Translations under genes and position numbers: made by a program
In this document: in pieces, positions 16,715-24,157 of the stretch
Position numbering within the stretch: position 1 is the first letter of the stretch
How the letters are laid out: every line of letters begins with the position of its first letter
The notes under the pieces: generated by a model
Databases searched by the model: none
What the model was told of the DNA's origin: nothing
Seen by the model: only the letters and a program-made list of their open reading frames with translations
Assembly (NCBI GenBank): GCA_965218865.1
Contig: CBDCME010000065.1
Location: forward strand, 28,597-92,596
Direction of reading: 5' to 3'
Length of the DNA: 64,000 nt
From: CBDCME01 sp965218865
Lineage (GTDB): Bacteria > Pseudomonadota > Alphaproteobacteria > JAAXGF01

Positions 16715-17626
16715 ATGGTTTTTGATCGAATTATGCCGACGGCGGGACAATCTGCTGTTGTGAAAGGAACTTTTCTGACGCGGGTTTTTCCATCCCTTCT
16801 ATTCGCTGCCGCCTTGATGTACGCGTTTGCCGCCCAAGCGGTGGTGATCGATTCCTTCGAAGATCTCCAGGGCCCCCAGACCTCGGTGGTTGGGGAGGTG
16901 GTGCTGGACAGCCAGCCGGCTGGTGGCGCCGCGGGCGGGTTTCGGGATATCGCGACGAGCGCGACCGGCGCTTCCGGCGGTAGTGTGACCGCCGGGGTCG
17001 TTGCGGGTGGCGGCGGCGGCGGCGGTGGCGGCTCCGGCAATGGCCTCCAAGTTTCGCAGACCCCGGGAGTTACCGGTTCGACGACGATATCCTTCGATGG
17101 CGTCGAGGATACCGGCGGTGGTGGCTTGGGGTTGGATGACTTGGATTTAACTTGCGATCCAGTCGACGATGCTTGCGCCCTCATTATTGACGTCGGACAA
17201 ATCGGTGGGGATGTTGATATTGAGATCGAGGTAATTTCGGCTGACGAATCTGGCGATATCGCCGGCGTATCCAGTTTGACCCAGGACGGCACAACAGGCG
17301 AGAATACTTTCCTAATCGACGATTTCATCGGAGATGCTGTCTTCGGTGATGCCGATTTTACGAACATCGATGAAATCACCCTTGAAATCACCTCCACCAC
17401 GGCTCCGGGCGACGGGGAAGCGGCCGAGGGCGACGGGGAAGAGATACTCGTTGTCTTCATTACGGATTTTTTCTCGGGGACGGCCCCGTCCTCCATCAAA
17501 ACCGCTTCGGATGATTCCGGGTCGTCACCATCGGCCGGGTCGAGCGAAGTGCCAGAGCCCATGACTGCTGTGTTGTTGGGATCAGGCTTGCTGGGGCTGG
17601 GCTTCCTACGCCGTCGTCGGTCATAG
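16715..17626 (+). CDS. PEP-CTERM sorting-signal protein
   Basis: 303 residues from the ATG at 16715. Signal peptide with hydrophobic core FPSLLFAAALMYAFAAQA. The body is Gly/Ser/Asp-rich with a polyglycine run (about residue 95-110), low in charge clusters. The last 25 residues are VPEPMTAVLLGSGLLGLG followed by FLRRRRS: the PEP motif, a hydrophobic helix and a basic tail recognised by exosortase. The protein is probably exported and processed or anchored at the surface in an exopolysaccharide context; galU and ugd lie 6 kb downstream. No exosortase gene is in the window. Control is by the sigma-54 promoter and three upstream sites. Its terminator has been separated from it by a transposon. 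Confidence 0.92.
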   Translation: MVFDRIMPTAGQSAVVKGTFLTRVFPSLLFAAALMYAFAAQAVVIDSFEDLQGPQTSVVGEVVLDSQPAGGAAGGFRDIATSATGASGGSVTAGVVAGGGGGGGGGSGNGLQVSQTPGVTGSTTISFDGVEDTGGGGLGLDDLDLTCDPVDDACALIIDVGQIGGDVDIEIEVISADESGDIAGVSSLTQDGTTGENTFLIDDFIGDAVFGDADFTNIDEITLEITSTTAPGDGEAAEGDGEEILVVFITDFFSGTAPSSIKTASDDSGSSPSAGSSEVPEPMTAVLLGSGLLGLGFLRRRRS

Positions 17627-17737
17627 AATCGACGGATTGAAAAAGCGCGGGCCCGGGCGATATCGGGCAAAAGTTTGGGATTTATATCTCAAAGTAACGA
17701 ATGCGTGAGGAATCGCAGTTCTCAATTAACATCCTTT

Positions 17738-17908
17738 TTACCCGGCGGGGCGTTTCTTGACAATATCCACCGGATTGAAAACCGCCGCGCGGATTGTCTC
17801 TGCGGCGGCTCCGGGCATGTCGTATGCCTTCTCCATCTCGGCCTTCGATGGCTGATAGTCGGCGGGGGGCAAGACTATTTTTCGCCTTGGGGCGTCGCGG
17901 CCATCCAT
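17738..17908 (-). CDS. Small cargo protein of element 1, unknown
   Basis: 56 residues, ATG at 17908 with GGAGGTAGAA just upstream. It begins MDGRDAPRRKIVLPPADYQP and continues SKAEMEKAYDMPGAAAETIR to a basic end. Charge pattern, good RBS and a promoter-like TTGAC/TATATTC region upstream argue that it is real. It is divergent from the lipoprotein gene. Function not recognised; the size and basic/acidic alternation would suit an antitoxin or small regulator, but that is a guess. Confidence 0.6.
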   Translation of the reverse strand: MDGRDAPRRKIVLPPADYQPSKAEMEKAYDMPGAAAETIRAAVFNPVDIVKKRPAG

Positions 17909-17952
17909 TTCTACCTCCGGTCTGGAATCACTCGTAAAGAATATATTCTATT

Positions 17953-17978
17953 GACTCGCCCCGTCAAGCGGGGGAGTC
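17953..17978 (-). promoter_or_regulatory. Cargo hairpin H1
   Basis: GACTCGCCCC-loop-GGGG(G)AGTC folds into a stem-loop about 45 nt upstream of the small minus-strand gene. It has no T-run after it, so it is not an ordinary terminator. Confidence 0.55.
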
Positions 17979-17986
17979 TTTCCGGT

Positions 17987-18109
17987 GCAGATTCCATGGG
18001 TGCCCGCTCTGCCGGGTCGCCCGCTGAATACAACAGCCTTTTACCCGGCTCGGGGTAGCTCCCTGTGCTTGGTGAATAAGCGGGGATTATCTCACCCATG
18101 GGAATCTGC
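17987..18109. repeat. Long-spaced inverted repeat in the cargo promoter region
   Basis: GCAGATTCCATGGG at 17987-18000 faces CCCATGGGAATCTGC at 18095-18109 (one extra base). It spans the divergent promoter region of the two leftmost cargo genes. It could be a recombination remnant or a regulator site. Confidence 0.6.
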
Positions 18110-18111
18110 AA

Positions 18112-18133
18112 CGGCCCGGCGCCAGCCGGGCCG
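18112..18133 (+). promoter_or_regulatory. Cargo hairpin H2
   Basis: Perfect 9-bp stem CGGCCCGGC/GCCGGGCCG with loop GCCA, 25 nt before the lipoprotein gene start. It shares the CCCGGC..CCAGCCGGG core with H3. Confidence 0.7.
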
Positions 18134-18158
18134 CGAACCTCAACGATCGGAGAAGAAC

Positions 18159-19544
18159 ATGAATTTGAGGATTTCGGCCGCTCTCGCGGCTACAGTTGCC
18201 CTTGCGTCCTGCGGTGGCGGCGGGAACGATCCGGCAAGACTGGTATCTCAGTTGGATTACACGCCTGTAGCCTACACCCATCGCAGCTACGCACCCTACG
18301 TTACTGGGTCGCGCTTACGGATCGGCGCCGGTGGGGACGGTTATGAAATCAGCATCGGCGGAGACCTGGAGCCGCGAAGCAAATTGCGCCACATAACTAC
18401 CGACAACGGCATACGGTACTACCTCGGAGCGTCCCGTGACGGCGTGGGAGTGGAACGGCTGAAGAAATATGAGTTCGACTTGATCACCAGCAACGGAACC
18501 GTCCCAGCCAGTTTGTGGGGAGATGGCTTCAAGCCATTTACGGTCCAGCCATATTTATCTCTCGACCCTGATCTGATGGCCCCAGAAAATGTTGAGATTT
18601 TAATGGCCTTGTCCGACAGCGTTTTTATCTTGAACGATATCTTGCCCCCGGAGTTTCAGATTTCGGCCGCCGGAGACACGAGCTCTTACCACGGCCAAAT
18701 CAGGGTAAACCTTGAATCACCTGCATCAATCAGATCGATCTGCGGCGCTGGTTCGGTGGCGTGCGCGCAGAACACGCCACTGCTCGCGGATTCCACTTTT
18801 TCATCCGTTCTGTATCTTCCTGACGATTTCGACGTGTCGGAAACAACGTACACACGTTCAACGATCATCCATGAACTTCTGCACGCTCTTGGCATTCAAG
18901 GGCACGTGGACAGCGTTGAATTCCCCGACAGCATTATGGGAGGGGCAGGCGGCTACATCCCGAACCTCGGTCACATCATCAGCAAGATCGATCGGGAAGT
19001 GTTGCAGATCATGTACATGCGCCAGCGAACCGGCACCCACAACGATTGGGGCGAGTGGTCGGATACGACCTTCCACCTGACCGGCAGGACAGACGACGAG
19101 GCTTTGAACTTCGGAGTCGCCCTGTTCAACGGATTGCCACAGCCTTGGGTTAGGGGCGTCCTGCCTGATACAGTGCTTGCCGACAACAATCGCCTGTTCG
19201 GCACGGCCACATGGACTGGATTGCTGCTTGGATTCTCCGGGCCGTCTCCGATATATGGCGACGCCGAGCTAAAGGTAGGAATTTCAACCCTGAGCGATCC
19301 AAACAACGAGCAGGACTTGCGGTTTCGGGACATAGCTTTCCTGAACCGCTTCGAATCCGACTCGCCGGATCGTTGGTTCAGCACACGGAACATCGATTAC
19401 AAGGTCAACGTTTCCGGCAACTGGTTTCGTAACGTTCGTGGCGAGGGCCACGTCACCGGCGCCTTCCTCGGCCGCAATCACGAGCACATGGGCGGGACCG
19501 TCAAGAGGACCGACATGGTAGGAGCCTTCGGCGGAAGCCGCTGA
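18159..19544 (+). CDS. Metzincin-type lipoprotein with C-terminal TbpB-like barrel (transposon cargo)
   Basis: 461 residues from the ATG at 18159 (RBS GGAGAAG). Lipoprotein signal ending VALASC (Cys18). Zinc site HELLHALGIQGH at 238-249, an exact HExxHxxGxxxH, followed by a Met-turn candidate SIMGG (Met260), as in metzincin peptidases. The C-terminal part (about 350-461) has beta-strands ending RNHEHMGGTVKRTD and GAFGGSR, the usual end of transferrin-binding-protein-like barrels. So a secreted, lipid-anchored protease domain seems joined to a small barrel. Neither partner is expected as IS cargo. Substrate unknown. A hairpin lies just upstream. Fusion assignment is by motif reading; the protease part is the surer half. 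Confidence 0.75.
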   Translation: MNLRISAALAATVALASCGGGGNDPARLVSQLDYTPVAYTHRSYAPYVTGSRLRIGAGGDGYEISIGGDLEPRSKLRHITTDNGIRYYLGASRDGVGVERLKKYEFDLITSNGTVPASLWGDGFKPFTVQPYLSLDPDLMAPENVEILMALSDSVFILNDILPPEFQISAAGDTSSYHGQIRVNLESPASIRSICGAGSVACAQNTPLLADSTFSSVLYLPDDFDVSETTYTRSTIIHELLHALGIQGHVDSVEFPDSIMGGAGGYIPNLGHIISKIDREVLQIMYMRQRTGTHNDWGEWSDTTFHLTGRTDDEALNFGVALFNGLPQPWVRGVLPDTVLADNNRLFGTATWTGLLLGFSGPSPIYGDAELKVGISTLSDPNNEQDLRFRDIAFLNRFESDSPDRWFSTRNIDYKVNVSGNWFRNVRGEGHVTGAFLGRNHEHMGGTVKRTDMVGAFGGSR

Positions 19545-19550
19545 TATAGT

Positions 19551-19605
19551 GCCTTCCCCGGCCCGCCAGCCGGGGAAGGCCATCAACTCACGAAAGGAGG
19601 ATTCC
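19551..19605 (+). promoter_or_regulatory. Leader of small cargo gene 1: hairpin H3 and SD/start hairpin
   Basis: H3 has a perfect 12-bp stem (19551-19562 with 19569-19580) and loop CCGCCA. Then CTCACG at 19587-19592 can pair with CGTGAG at 19605-19610, putting AAAGGAGG in the loop and the GTG start in the stem. The same arrangement precedes the gene at 19994. Confidence 0.7.
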
Positions 19606-19842
19606 GTGAGCGAAGAGATACAACCCAAAAGATGTGCGTTCGAATTATCCGGACCCCATAAGCTCCCCAATAAAGATGGTTACGCAATTTATTTGGCGAT
19701 TCAGGGGGAAGGTGGATTCTTGACGGCAGGAGAATTCGATTCGATTGACGAAGCTAAGTCGGAAATGGATGAAATATTATCCACTCTCTTGAACCCAAGT
19801 CTTTCTATTAGCGAAAGAACGTCCGGGATTCGATCTTCGTAA
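19606..19842 (+). CDS. Small cargo protein 1 of element 1, unknown
   Basis: 78 residues from a GTG with AAAGGAGG six bases upstream. It begins MSEEIQPKRCAFEL; a middle part DGYAIYLAIQGEGGFLTAG looks like two strands, then a helix with DSIDEAKSEMDEILSTLL. The first eight residues resemble those of the next gene (MSEYIEPK), and the untranslated leaders are similar too, so the two may have been assembled behind a common leader. Function not recognised. Confidence 0.7.
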   Translation: MSEEIQPKRCAFELSGPHKLPNKDGYAIYLAIQGEGGFLTAGEFDSIDEAKSEMDEILSTLLNPSLSISERTSGIRSS

Positions 19843-19922
19843 ATTTCACCGCGATAGCATCTTGGAGTAGTCATTGCGCAAACCTTTCTGTTTGTCATGG
19901 GAGAAATACAGATAACATGAAC

Positions 19923-19993
19923 GTGTCCCCCGGCCTTGTCGCCTCCCAGCGTGGCCGGGGGACACCAATCACTCACGCCAAAGGAGAATCACC
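19923..19993 (+). promoter_or_regulatory. Leader of small cargo gene 2: hairpin H4 and SD/start hairpin
   Basis: H4 pairs GTGTCCCCCGGCC (19923-19935) with GGCCGGGGGACAC (19953-19965), 13 bp without mismatch, loop with CTCCCAGCG. Then CTCACG and CGTGAG flank CCAAAGGAGAATCAC, again placing the SD in a loop and the GTG in the stem. Confidence 0.7.
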
Positions 19994-20197
19994 GTGAGCG
20001 AATACATTGAACCTAAGGGACGGATTGAGCATTGTTGGGTGCTGGGGGAGGCGGAAGGCCACCCTGAGACACAAGATGCCACCCTTGCTTTTCGAGTTCT
20101 CGGAACAAATTATGAAACGGTTCCGATTGCTTTTCTGATAGACCGCGAAGCCCTTCTTCGTATGAGAGACGCGATCCGAATTTATCTTGGGGAGTAG
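19994..20197 (+). CDS. Small cargo protein 2 of element 1, unknown
   Basis: 67 residues from a GTG. It begins MSEYIEPKGRIEHCWVLG and ends with a helix-like REALLRMRDAIRIYLGE. It has N-terminus and leader in common with the gene at 19606 but otherwise differs. RBS AAGGAG. Two more hairpins lie downstream before the convergent transposase gene. Function not recognised; small regulator or interaction module is possible. Confidence 0.7.
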   Translation: MSEYIEPKGRIEHCWVLGEAEGHPETQDATLAFRVLGTNYETVPIAFLIDREALLRMRDAIRIYLGE

Positions 20198-20209
20198 ACA
20201 CGGCAAAGC

Positions 20210-20272
20210 CCTCTCGGCTATATCGATCCGAGAGGTTGGTCCGTCTCGCCCGCTCCCCAGCGTCGGAGACGG
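20210..20272 (+). promoter_or_regulatory. Two hairpins (H5, H6) after the small cargo genes
   Basis: CCTCTCGG/CCGAGAGG (20210-20217 with 20228-20235) and CCGTCTC/GAGACGG (20241-20247 with 20266-20272). The second loop contains CTCCCCAGCG, close to the H4 loop. No cargo ORF follows; an emptied cassette position is one reading. Confidence 0.55.
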
Positions 20273-20320
20273 CAGTTTCAGAATGGAAGGTGGCCTTAAC
20301 CAGCCACCACTTCCCTTACC

Positions 20321-21295
20321 TTAAGCTCCGCGCGCCCCGCTTGACAACCCGTTATCGGCGATCAAATCCCGGTAGCGCAACCGCTTCCCATCAATCTTCC
20401 TGACCAAATCCGCCATTTGATTCACGGTGTCTTGTTTGCGCACGTTGTGGCGGCCGGAAAACTCATTCACGTACCGATCAAGGTGTTTGGGCGACATCTT
20501 GTGGTAAATGCCCTGGTACCCGCGTTTCAGCATCGCCCAAAAGCTCTCGATCCCGTTTGTGTGCGCCATGCTGCGCACGTATTCACCGGTCGAGTGGCAC
20601 ACGCTCTCATGATCGAATTTCATGCCCTTGTAGGCGCTGGCGTCGTCGGTATAGACCATGGCGCCATCCTCGGCGTGTCCGCCCACGAAGCCCTGTAGCG
20701 TCTTCGCGGTCGCATCCGGGACGGCCTCGGCCCTGACCTTGCCGGTAGCGCGGTCTTTGACGCCCGCGACGATGGCCTTGCCGACGCCGCCGCGCCCGGC
20801 GTGCAATTTCTTGTGAGCGTGCTTGTTGCGCTCTTTACCGCCGATGTACGTCTCGTCGATCTCGACCGGGACCTTGAAGGGTCCGCTTGTCGTTTCAAAG
20901 CCCTCGCGGAGCCGATGGAGCATGAACCATGCGGCCTTTTGGCCGATGCCCAGGTCACGGTGAAGTTTCATCGACGAAATGCCCTTGATGTTGGTCGAAA
21001 GAAGGTAGATGCCGACTGCCCAAACCCGGTAGCCAAGCTTCGATCCCTCCATGACGGAGTTCGTCTTGACCGAGAAAAACGGCTGGCCTTCGCAGTCCCG
21101 GCAACGATGAGTCATCGTGGGATGCCTTGCCCCGGCTTGAACGTTGCCGCCATTGCAACGCGGGCATCGGGGACCGTCCGGCCAACGTTGCCCTGCGATC
21201 CAGTCGCGGGCCGCTTTCTCGTCGTCGAACATGTCGGCGATCTGCAACAGGGTCAGTCCCTCGCGGTATGCTTTTCCGGGTGCTTTGTGAGCCAT
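20321..21295 (-). CDS. IS1595-family (ISXO2-type) transposase
   Basis: 324 residues. N-terminal zinc ribbon CPRCNGG..CRDCEG, then the ISXO2-like DDE domain: EIDETYIGGKERNKH (first acidic residue), VYTDDASAY (second) and HTNGIESFWAMLKRGY with the conserved Asn/Glu near the C-terminus. It reads inward from the right end of element 1. Related to, but clearly different from, the transposase at 30184. The reaction is transposition with 8-bp target duplication, as seen here. Confidence 0.93.
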   Translation of the reverse strand: MAHKAPGKAYREGLTLLQIADMFDDEKAARDWIAGQRWPDGPRCPRCNGGNVQAGARHPTMTHRCRDCEGQPFFSVKTNSVMEGSKLGYRVWAVGIYLLSTNIKGISSMKLHRDLGIGQKAAWFMLHRLREGFETTSGPFKVPVEIDETYIGGKERNKHAHKKLHAGRGGVGKAIVAGVKDRATGKVRAEAVPDATAKTLQGFVGGHAEDGAMVYTDDASAYKGMKFDHESVCHSTGEYVRSMAHTNGIESFWAMLKRGYQGIYHKMSPKHLDRYVNEFSGRHNVRKQDTVNQMADLVRKIDGKRLRYRDLIADNGLSSGARGA

Positions 21296-21392
21296 GCCAT
21301 TTTCTCCGTTTCGTTATCCTATAGTAACGAATGGGCTGGCCGGAATCAAGAAGGGATCGTTACTTTGAAATATAAATCCCAAAAGTTTCATC

Positions 21393-21422
21393 TCGCGCCC
21401 CTTTGGGGCGCGATTTGTTTTT
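21393..21422 (+). terminator. Terminator originally belonging to the PEP-CTERM gene
   Basis: TCGCGCCCC-TTT-GGGGCGCGA followed by TTTGTTTTT. It lies 5 bp after the right target duplication of element 1. Without the element it would be about 55 bp behind the PEP-CTERM stop codon. Confidence 0.85.
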
Positions 21423-21629
21423 GCCGGTTTTCATAAATTGCGGAACCCTGCATGGGTGCCATGGAGCCGGCCTTGATGCCGATGATGGCCGTTCGGCCTT
21501 GGCTCGAATGGCGTAGGCTCGCGGACGTCCTGACAAATCCGTCCGTTTTCACTATCATTAGGGAATCGGCGCTGACGCACCGGGCAGGCCGAAGCACCGA
21601 TTGATCGCGCGACCGGGCGTACACGGACA

Positions 21630-22331
21630 ATGACCGATAAATCGCGAAAGCTTCCCTCACGGCCGTCGAACGTCGAGGTGGCGGCCTTTTTGAAAAAGGT
21701 TGCCGCGGCGCCGGCGCCGGGCGGGGACCGCGGGCGGCTAATCTTCGCCCTCGACGCGACCGCGAGTCGGGAACCGACTTGGGACCGCGCGTGTCAGATA
21801 CAGGGCCGGATGTTCGAGGAAACCTCGGCCTTGGGTGGGCTAGAAATCGCCCTGGCGTATTACCGTGGATTCGGTGAATTCAAGGCCTCCGGGTGGTTGG
21901 CGGATTCGTCCACTCTGGTGCGGGAAATGACCGGCGTGGTTTGCCTCGGCGGGTACACGCAAATCGCCAAGGTTCTGCGCCACGCCATCACCGAAACCCG
22001 ACGAAAGAAGGTCAACGCCCTGGTTTTCGTCGGAGATTGCGTCGAGGAGGCGGCGGACGATCTTTGCGCGCTGGCCGGGGAACTGGGGTTGCTGGGTGTC
22101 CCCGCGTTCATTTTTCACGAGGGCCACGATCTGGTCGCGGGCCGGGCCTTCAAACAAATCGCAAAGTTGACGAACGGGGCCTATTGTTCCTTCGATTCGG
22201 GCAGCGCCGACCAGCTTCGCGATCTCTTGAGTGCCGTGGCCGTTTACGCCGCCGGGGGCCGTCGCGCTCTCGTAGATTACGGTAAACGCGCCGGACGGCA
22301 GGTATTGCAGATCGCGCGTCAGGTGAAGTGA
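21630..22331 (+). CDS. VWA-domain protein
   Basis: 233 residues. LIFALDATASREPTWD looks like a von Willebrand A metal-ion site with DxTxS in place of DxSxS, and a C-terminal region LVFVGDCVEEAADDL carries the Asp expected late in the fold. No signal peptide, so probably cytoplasmic. The next gene, 15 nt downstream, encodes a membrane protein with a DnaJ-like C-terminus; the pair is known from Alphaproteobacteria next to each other, which suggests joint action (protein scaffold/chaperone), but no function is established here. Confidence 0.75.
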   Translation: MTDKSRKLPSRPSNVEVAAFLKKVAAAPAPGGDRGRLIFALDATASREPTWDRACQIQGRMFEETSALGGLEIALAYYRGFGEFKASGWLADSSTLVREMTGVVCLGGYTQIAKVLRHAITETRRKKVNALVFVGDCVEEAADDLCALAGELGLLGVPAFIFHEGHDLVAGRAFKQIAKLTNGAYCSFDSGSADQLRDLLSAVAVYAAGGRRALVDYGKRAGRQVLQIARQVK

Positions 22332-22346
22332 GAAAGAAAATCGGTT

Positions 22347-23069
22347 ATGACCGTCGGTTTTCTCGTTCTCGGTATCGGACTTTTTGTGGCGGCGTTGTTG
22401 TTTGCCCGCTGGTTTTCCTCGGCCGATCCGGCCGTTCTCGCCCGGGCTCTCAAGTGGGCGGCGGTGATATTGGGCGCTTTGGTCGTGGGATTTTTGGTGG
22501 TGACCGGGCGGGCCGGACCGGCGATCGCGCTTCTCGGTGCCGCGCTCATGCTCTACAGAGGTTTGCGCGGCCTTCCATTTCAGTCGGGCTTGAGCGCCGG
22601 CAGCCGCGCGCAACCCGCGGCGGGCCAGACCTCGCAGGTGGAGACCGAATACCTTCGAATGCAACTCGATCACGACTCCGGGGATACTCAGGGTACCGTG
22701 CTCAAGGGTGCCTTCGCCGGTCGCGAACTCAACGATCTCGACCTCGAGGCGTTGCTCACGCTATATGAAGAAATTCTTCGCTCCGACGAGCAGTCGGCCC
22801 GGTTGCTCGAATCCTTTCTTGAGCGCGGTCCCCATGACCGTTGGCGGGAGGCGCTTGATACGCGCCGGAAGGCGGCGTCGTCCTCTGTGAAGGGCCAGAT
22901 GACCCGCGCGGAAGCTTGCGAAATCCTCGGTGTCGGAGCGGATGCTTCGGTAACGGAAATTAAGGCGGCTCACCGCCGTCTCATGAGCGTTAATCATCCC
23001 GACCGAGGAGGTTCCGGCTACTTGGCTGCGAAAATCAACTTGGCCAAGGAAGTCCTTTTGGGTACTTGA
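22347..23069 (+). CDS. Membrane protein with C-terminal J domain
   Basis: 240 residues. Two or three hydrophobic helices at 1-20 and about 33-70, a soluble linker, and a C-terminal J-like domain: AEILGV-type start [20 protein letters not shown] and the HPD tripeptide (217-219) in NHPDRGGSG. This layout resembles TIM14/DjlA-like proteins that recruit DnaK to the membrane. Same operon as the VWA gene. The family is clear from the HPD; client unknown. Confidence 0.82.
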   Translation: MTVGFLVLGIGLFVAALLFARWFSSADPAVLARALKWAAVILGALVVGFLVVTGRAGPAIALLGAALMLYRGLRGLPFQSGLSAGSRAQPAAGQTSQVETEYLRMQLDHDSGDTQGTVLKGAFAGRELNDLDLEALLTLYEEILRSDEQSARLLESFLERGPHDRWREALDTRRKAASSSVKGQMTRAEACEILGVGADASVTEIKAAHRRLMSVNHPDRGGSGYLAAKINLAKEVLLGT

Positions 23070-23233
23070 GACGCGCCGATCGGGGGATCTCGCGCGAGCG
23101 CAAGGAATCAGCGCGGAGTTAACACGTTTCACGACATTTTTCCGCGAGTACGCTAGTATCCACACGTTTTCGCCTTGCTGATTGATCGGATGCGGGGGCC
23201 GTTCGGCGATCCCCGCGGGTTCGGCGGCCTGGG

Positions 23234-24112
23234 ATGGGGAGCATGGGACGAGGAATCCGTACGGCCGTATTTCCGGTTGCCGGTTTGGGAACGCGATTCC
23301 TGCCGGCCACGAAGGCCATGCCCAAGGAAATGCTCACCGTGGTCGACCGGCCGTTGATCCAGTACGCCGTCGAGGAGGCGCGGGCGGCCGGCGTCGAGCG
23401 CTTTGTCTTTGTTACCGGTCGCGGGAAGTCCGCGATCGAGGATCACTTCGACCATTCCTTCGAACTTCACGAGACCCTTGTTGCCCGGGGTAAGGATGCC
23501 GAGATCGAATCGATCGCCGAATCGTTATCCGCGCCCGGTGAAGCGATCTACACGCGCCAGCAGCAGCCCCTGGGTCTCGGGCACGCAATTTGGTGCGCCC
23601 GGGGCATTGTCGGGGAGGAACCGTTTGCGGTATTACTGGCCGACGATCTCGTGCTTTCGGAAACGCCATGTCTCAAACAGTTGATAGACGTCCATGTCGA
23701 AACCCGTGGGAACGTCGTCGCGGTAATGAACGTGCCTAGGGAAGATACGCGGCGGTACGGTGTTCTCGATGTCGGCGAGGACGACGGGCGTTTGGCCGAA
23801 GTGGCGGGGCTGGTCGAGAAGCCTGCGCCCGAGGAGGCGCCCTCGACTCTGTCGATCATCGGCCGCTACGTGCTCCTGCCCCAAGTATTTAGCCACCTGG
23901 AACGTCACGATCGAGGGGCTGGCGGTGAAATACAAATTACCGACGCGCTCGCGCGCATGATCGGCGAAGCGCCGTTTCACGGGCTGCGGTTCGAGGGCGA
24001 GCGCTTCGATTGCGGCGATAAGATCGGTTTCCTTCGGGCCAACATCGCCTTTGCGCTTGCCCGCGCCGATACGCACGACGCGGTGCGAGCATTTCTGCGC
24101 GACCGTTCATAA
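23234..24112 (+). CDS. galU: UTP-glucose-1-phosphate uridylyltransferase
   Basis: 292 residues. Nucleotidyltransferase signature FPVAGLGTRFLPATKAMPKE near the N-terminus, with LADDLVL for metal/nucleotide binding and VEKPAPEEAPS typical of GalU. It makes UDP-glucose from UTP and glucose-1-phosphate. The next gene oxidises that product to UDP-glucuronate, so the pair feeds polysaccharide synthesis. ATG at 23234; an ATG three codons later is also possible. Confidence 0.95.
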   Translation: MGSMGRGIRTAVFPVAGLGTRFLPATKAMPKEMLTVVDRPLIQYAVEEARAAGVERFVFVTGRGKSAIEDHFDHSFELHETLVARGKDAEIESIAESLSAPGEAIYTRQQQPLGLGHAIWCARGIVGEEPFAVLLADDLVLSETPCLKQLIDVHVETRGNVVAVMNVPREDTRRYGVLDVGEDDGRLAEVAGLVEKPAPEEAPSTLSIIGRYVLLPQVFSHLERHDRGAGGEIQITDALARMIGEAPFHGLRFEGERFDCGDKIGFLRANIAFALARADTHDAVRAFLRDRS

Positions 24113-24157
24113 CCCCGGTCGTTATCCCGTTTTTCCCAACAGCCGAATCGAAGAACC

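Larger units (their letters stand above)
17677..21380. mobile_element. IS1595-family transposon with four cargo genes (element 1)
   Basis: 3704 bp flanked by perfect 8-bp direct repeats AAAAGTTT (17669-17676 and 21381-21388), the target size of IS1595. Terminal inverted repeats of 24 bp differ at one base; they start GGGATTTATAT(C/T)TCAAAG. Contents in order: small ORF (minus), metalloprotease-like lipoprotein (plus), two small genes (plus), ISXO2-type transposase (minus, at the right end). GC-rich hairpins precede the cargo genes. The exact duplication suggests recent insertion of the whole unit. Confidence 0.93.

Noticed and set aside
17953..20272. Integron attC sites as the explanation of the cargo hairpins
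   Set aside because: No GTTRRRY/RYYYAAC core sites and no integron integrase; stems are too short and too perfect.
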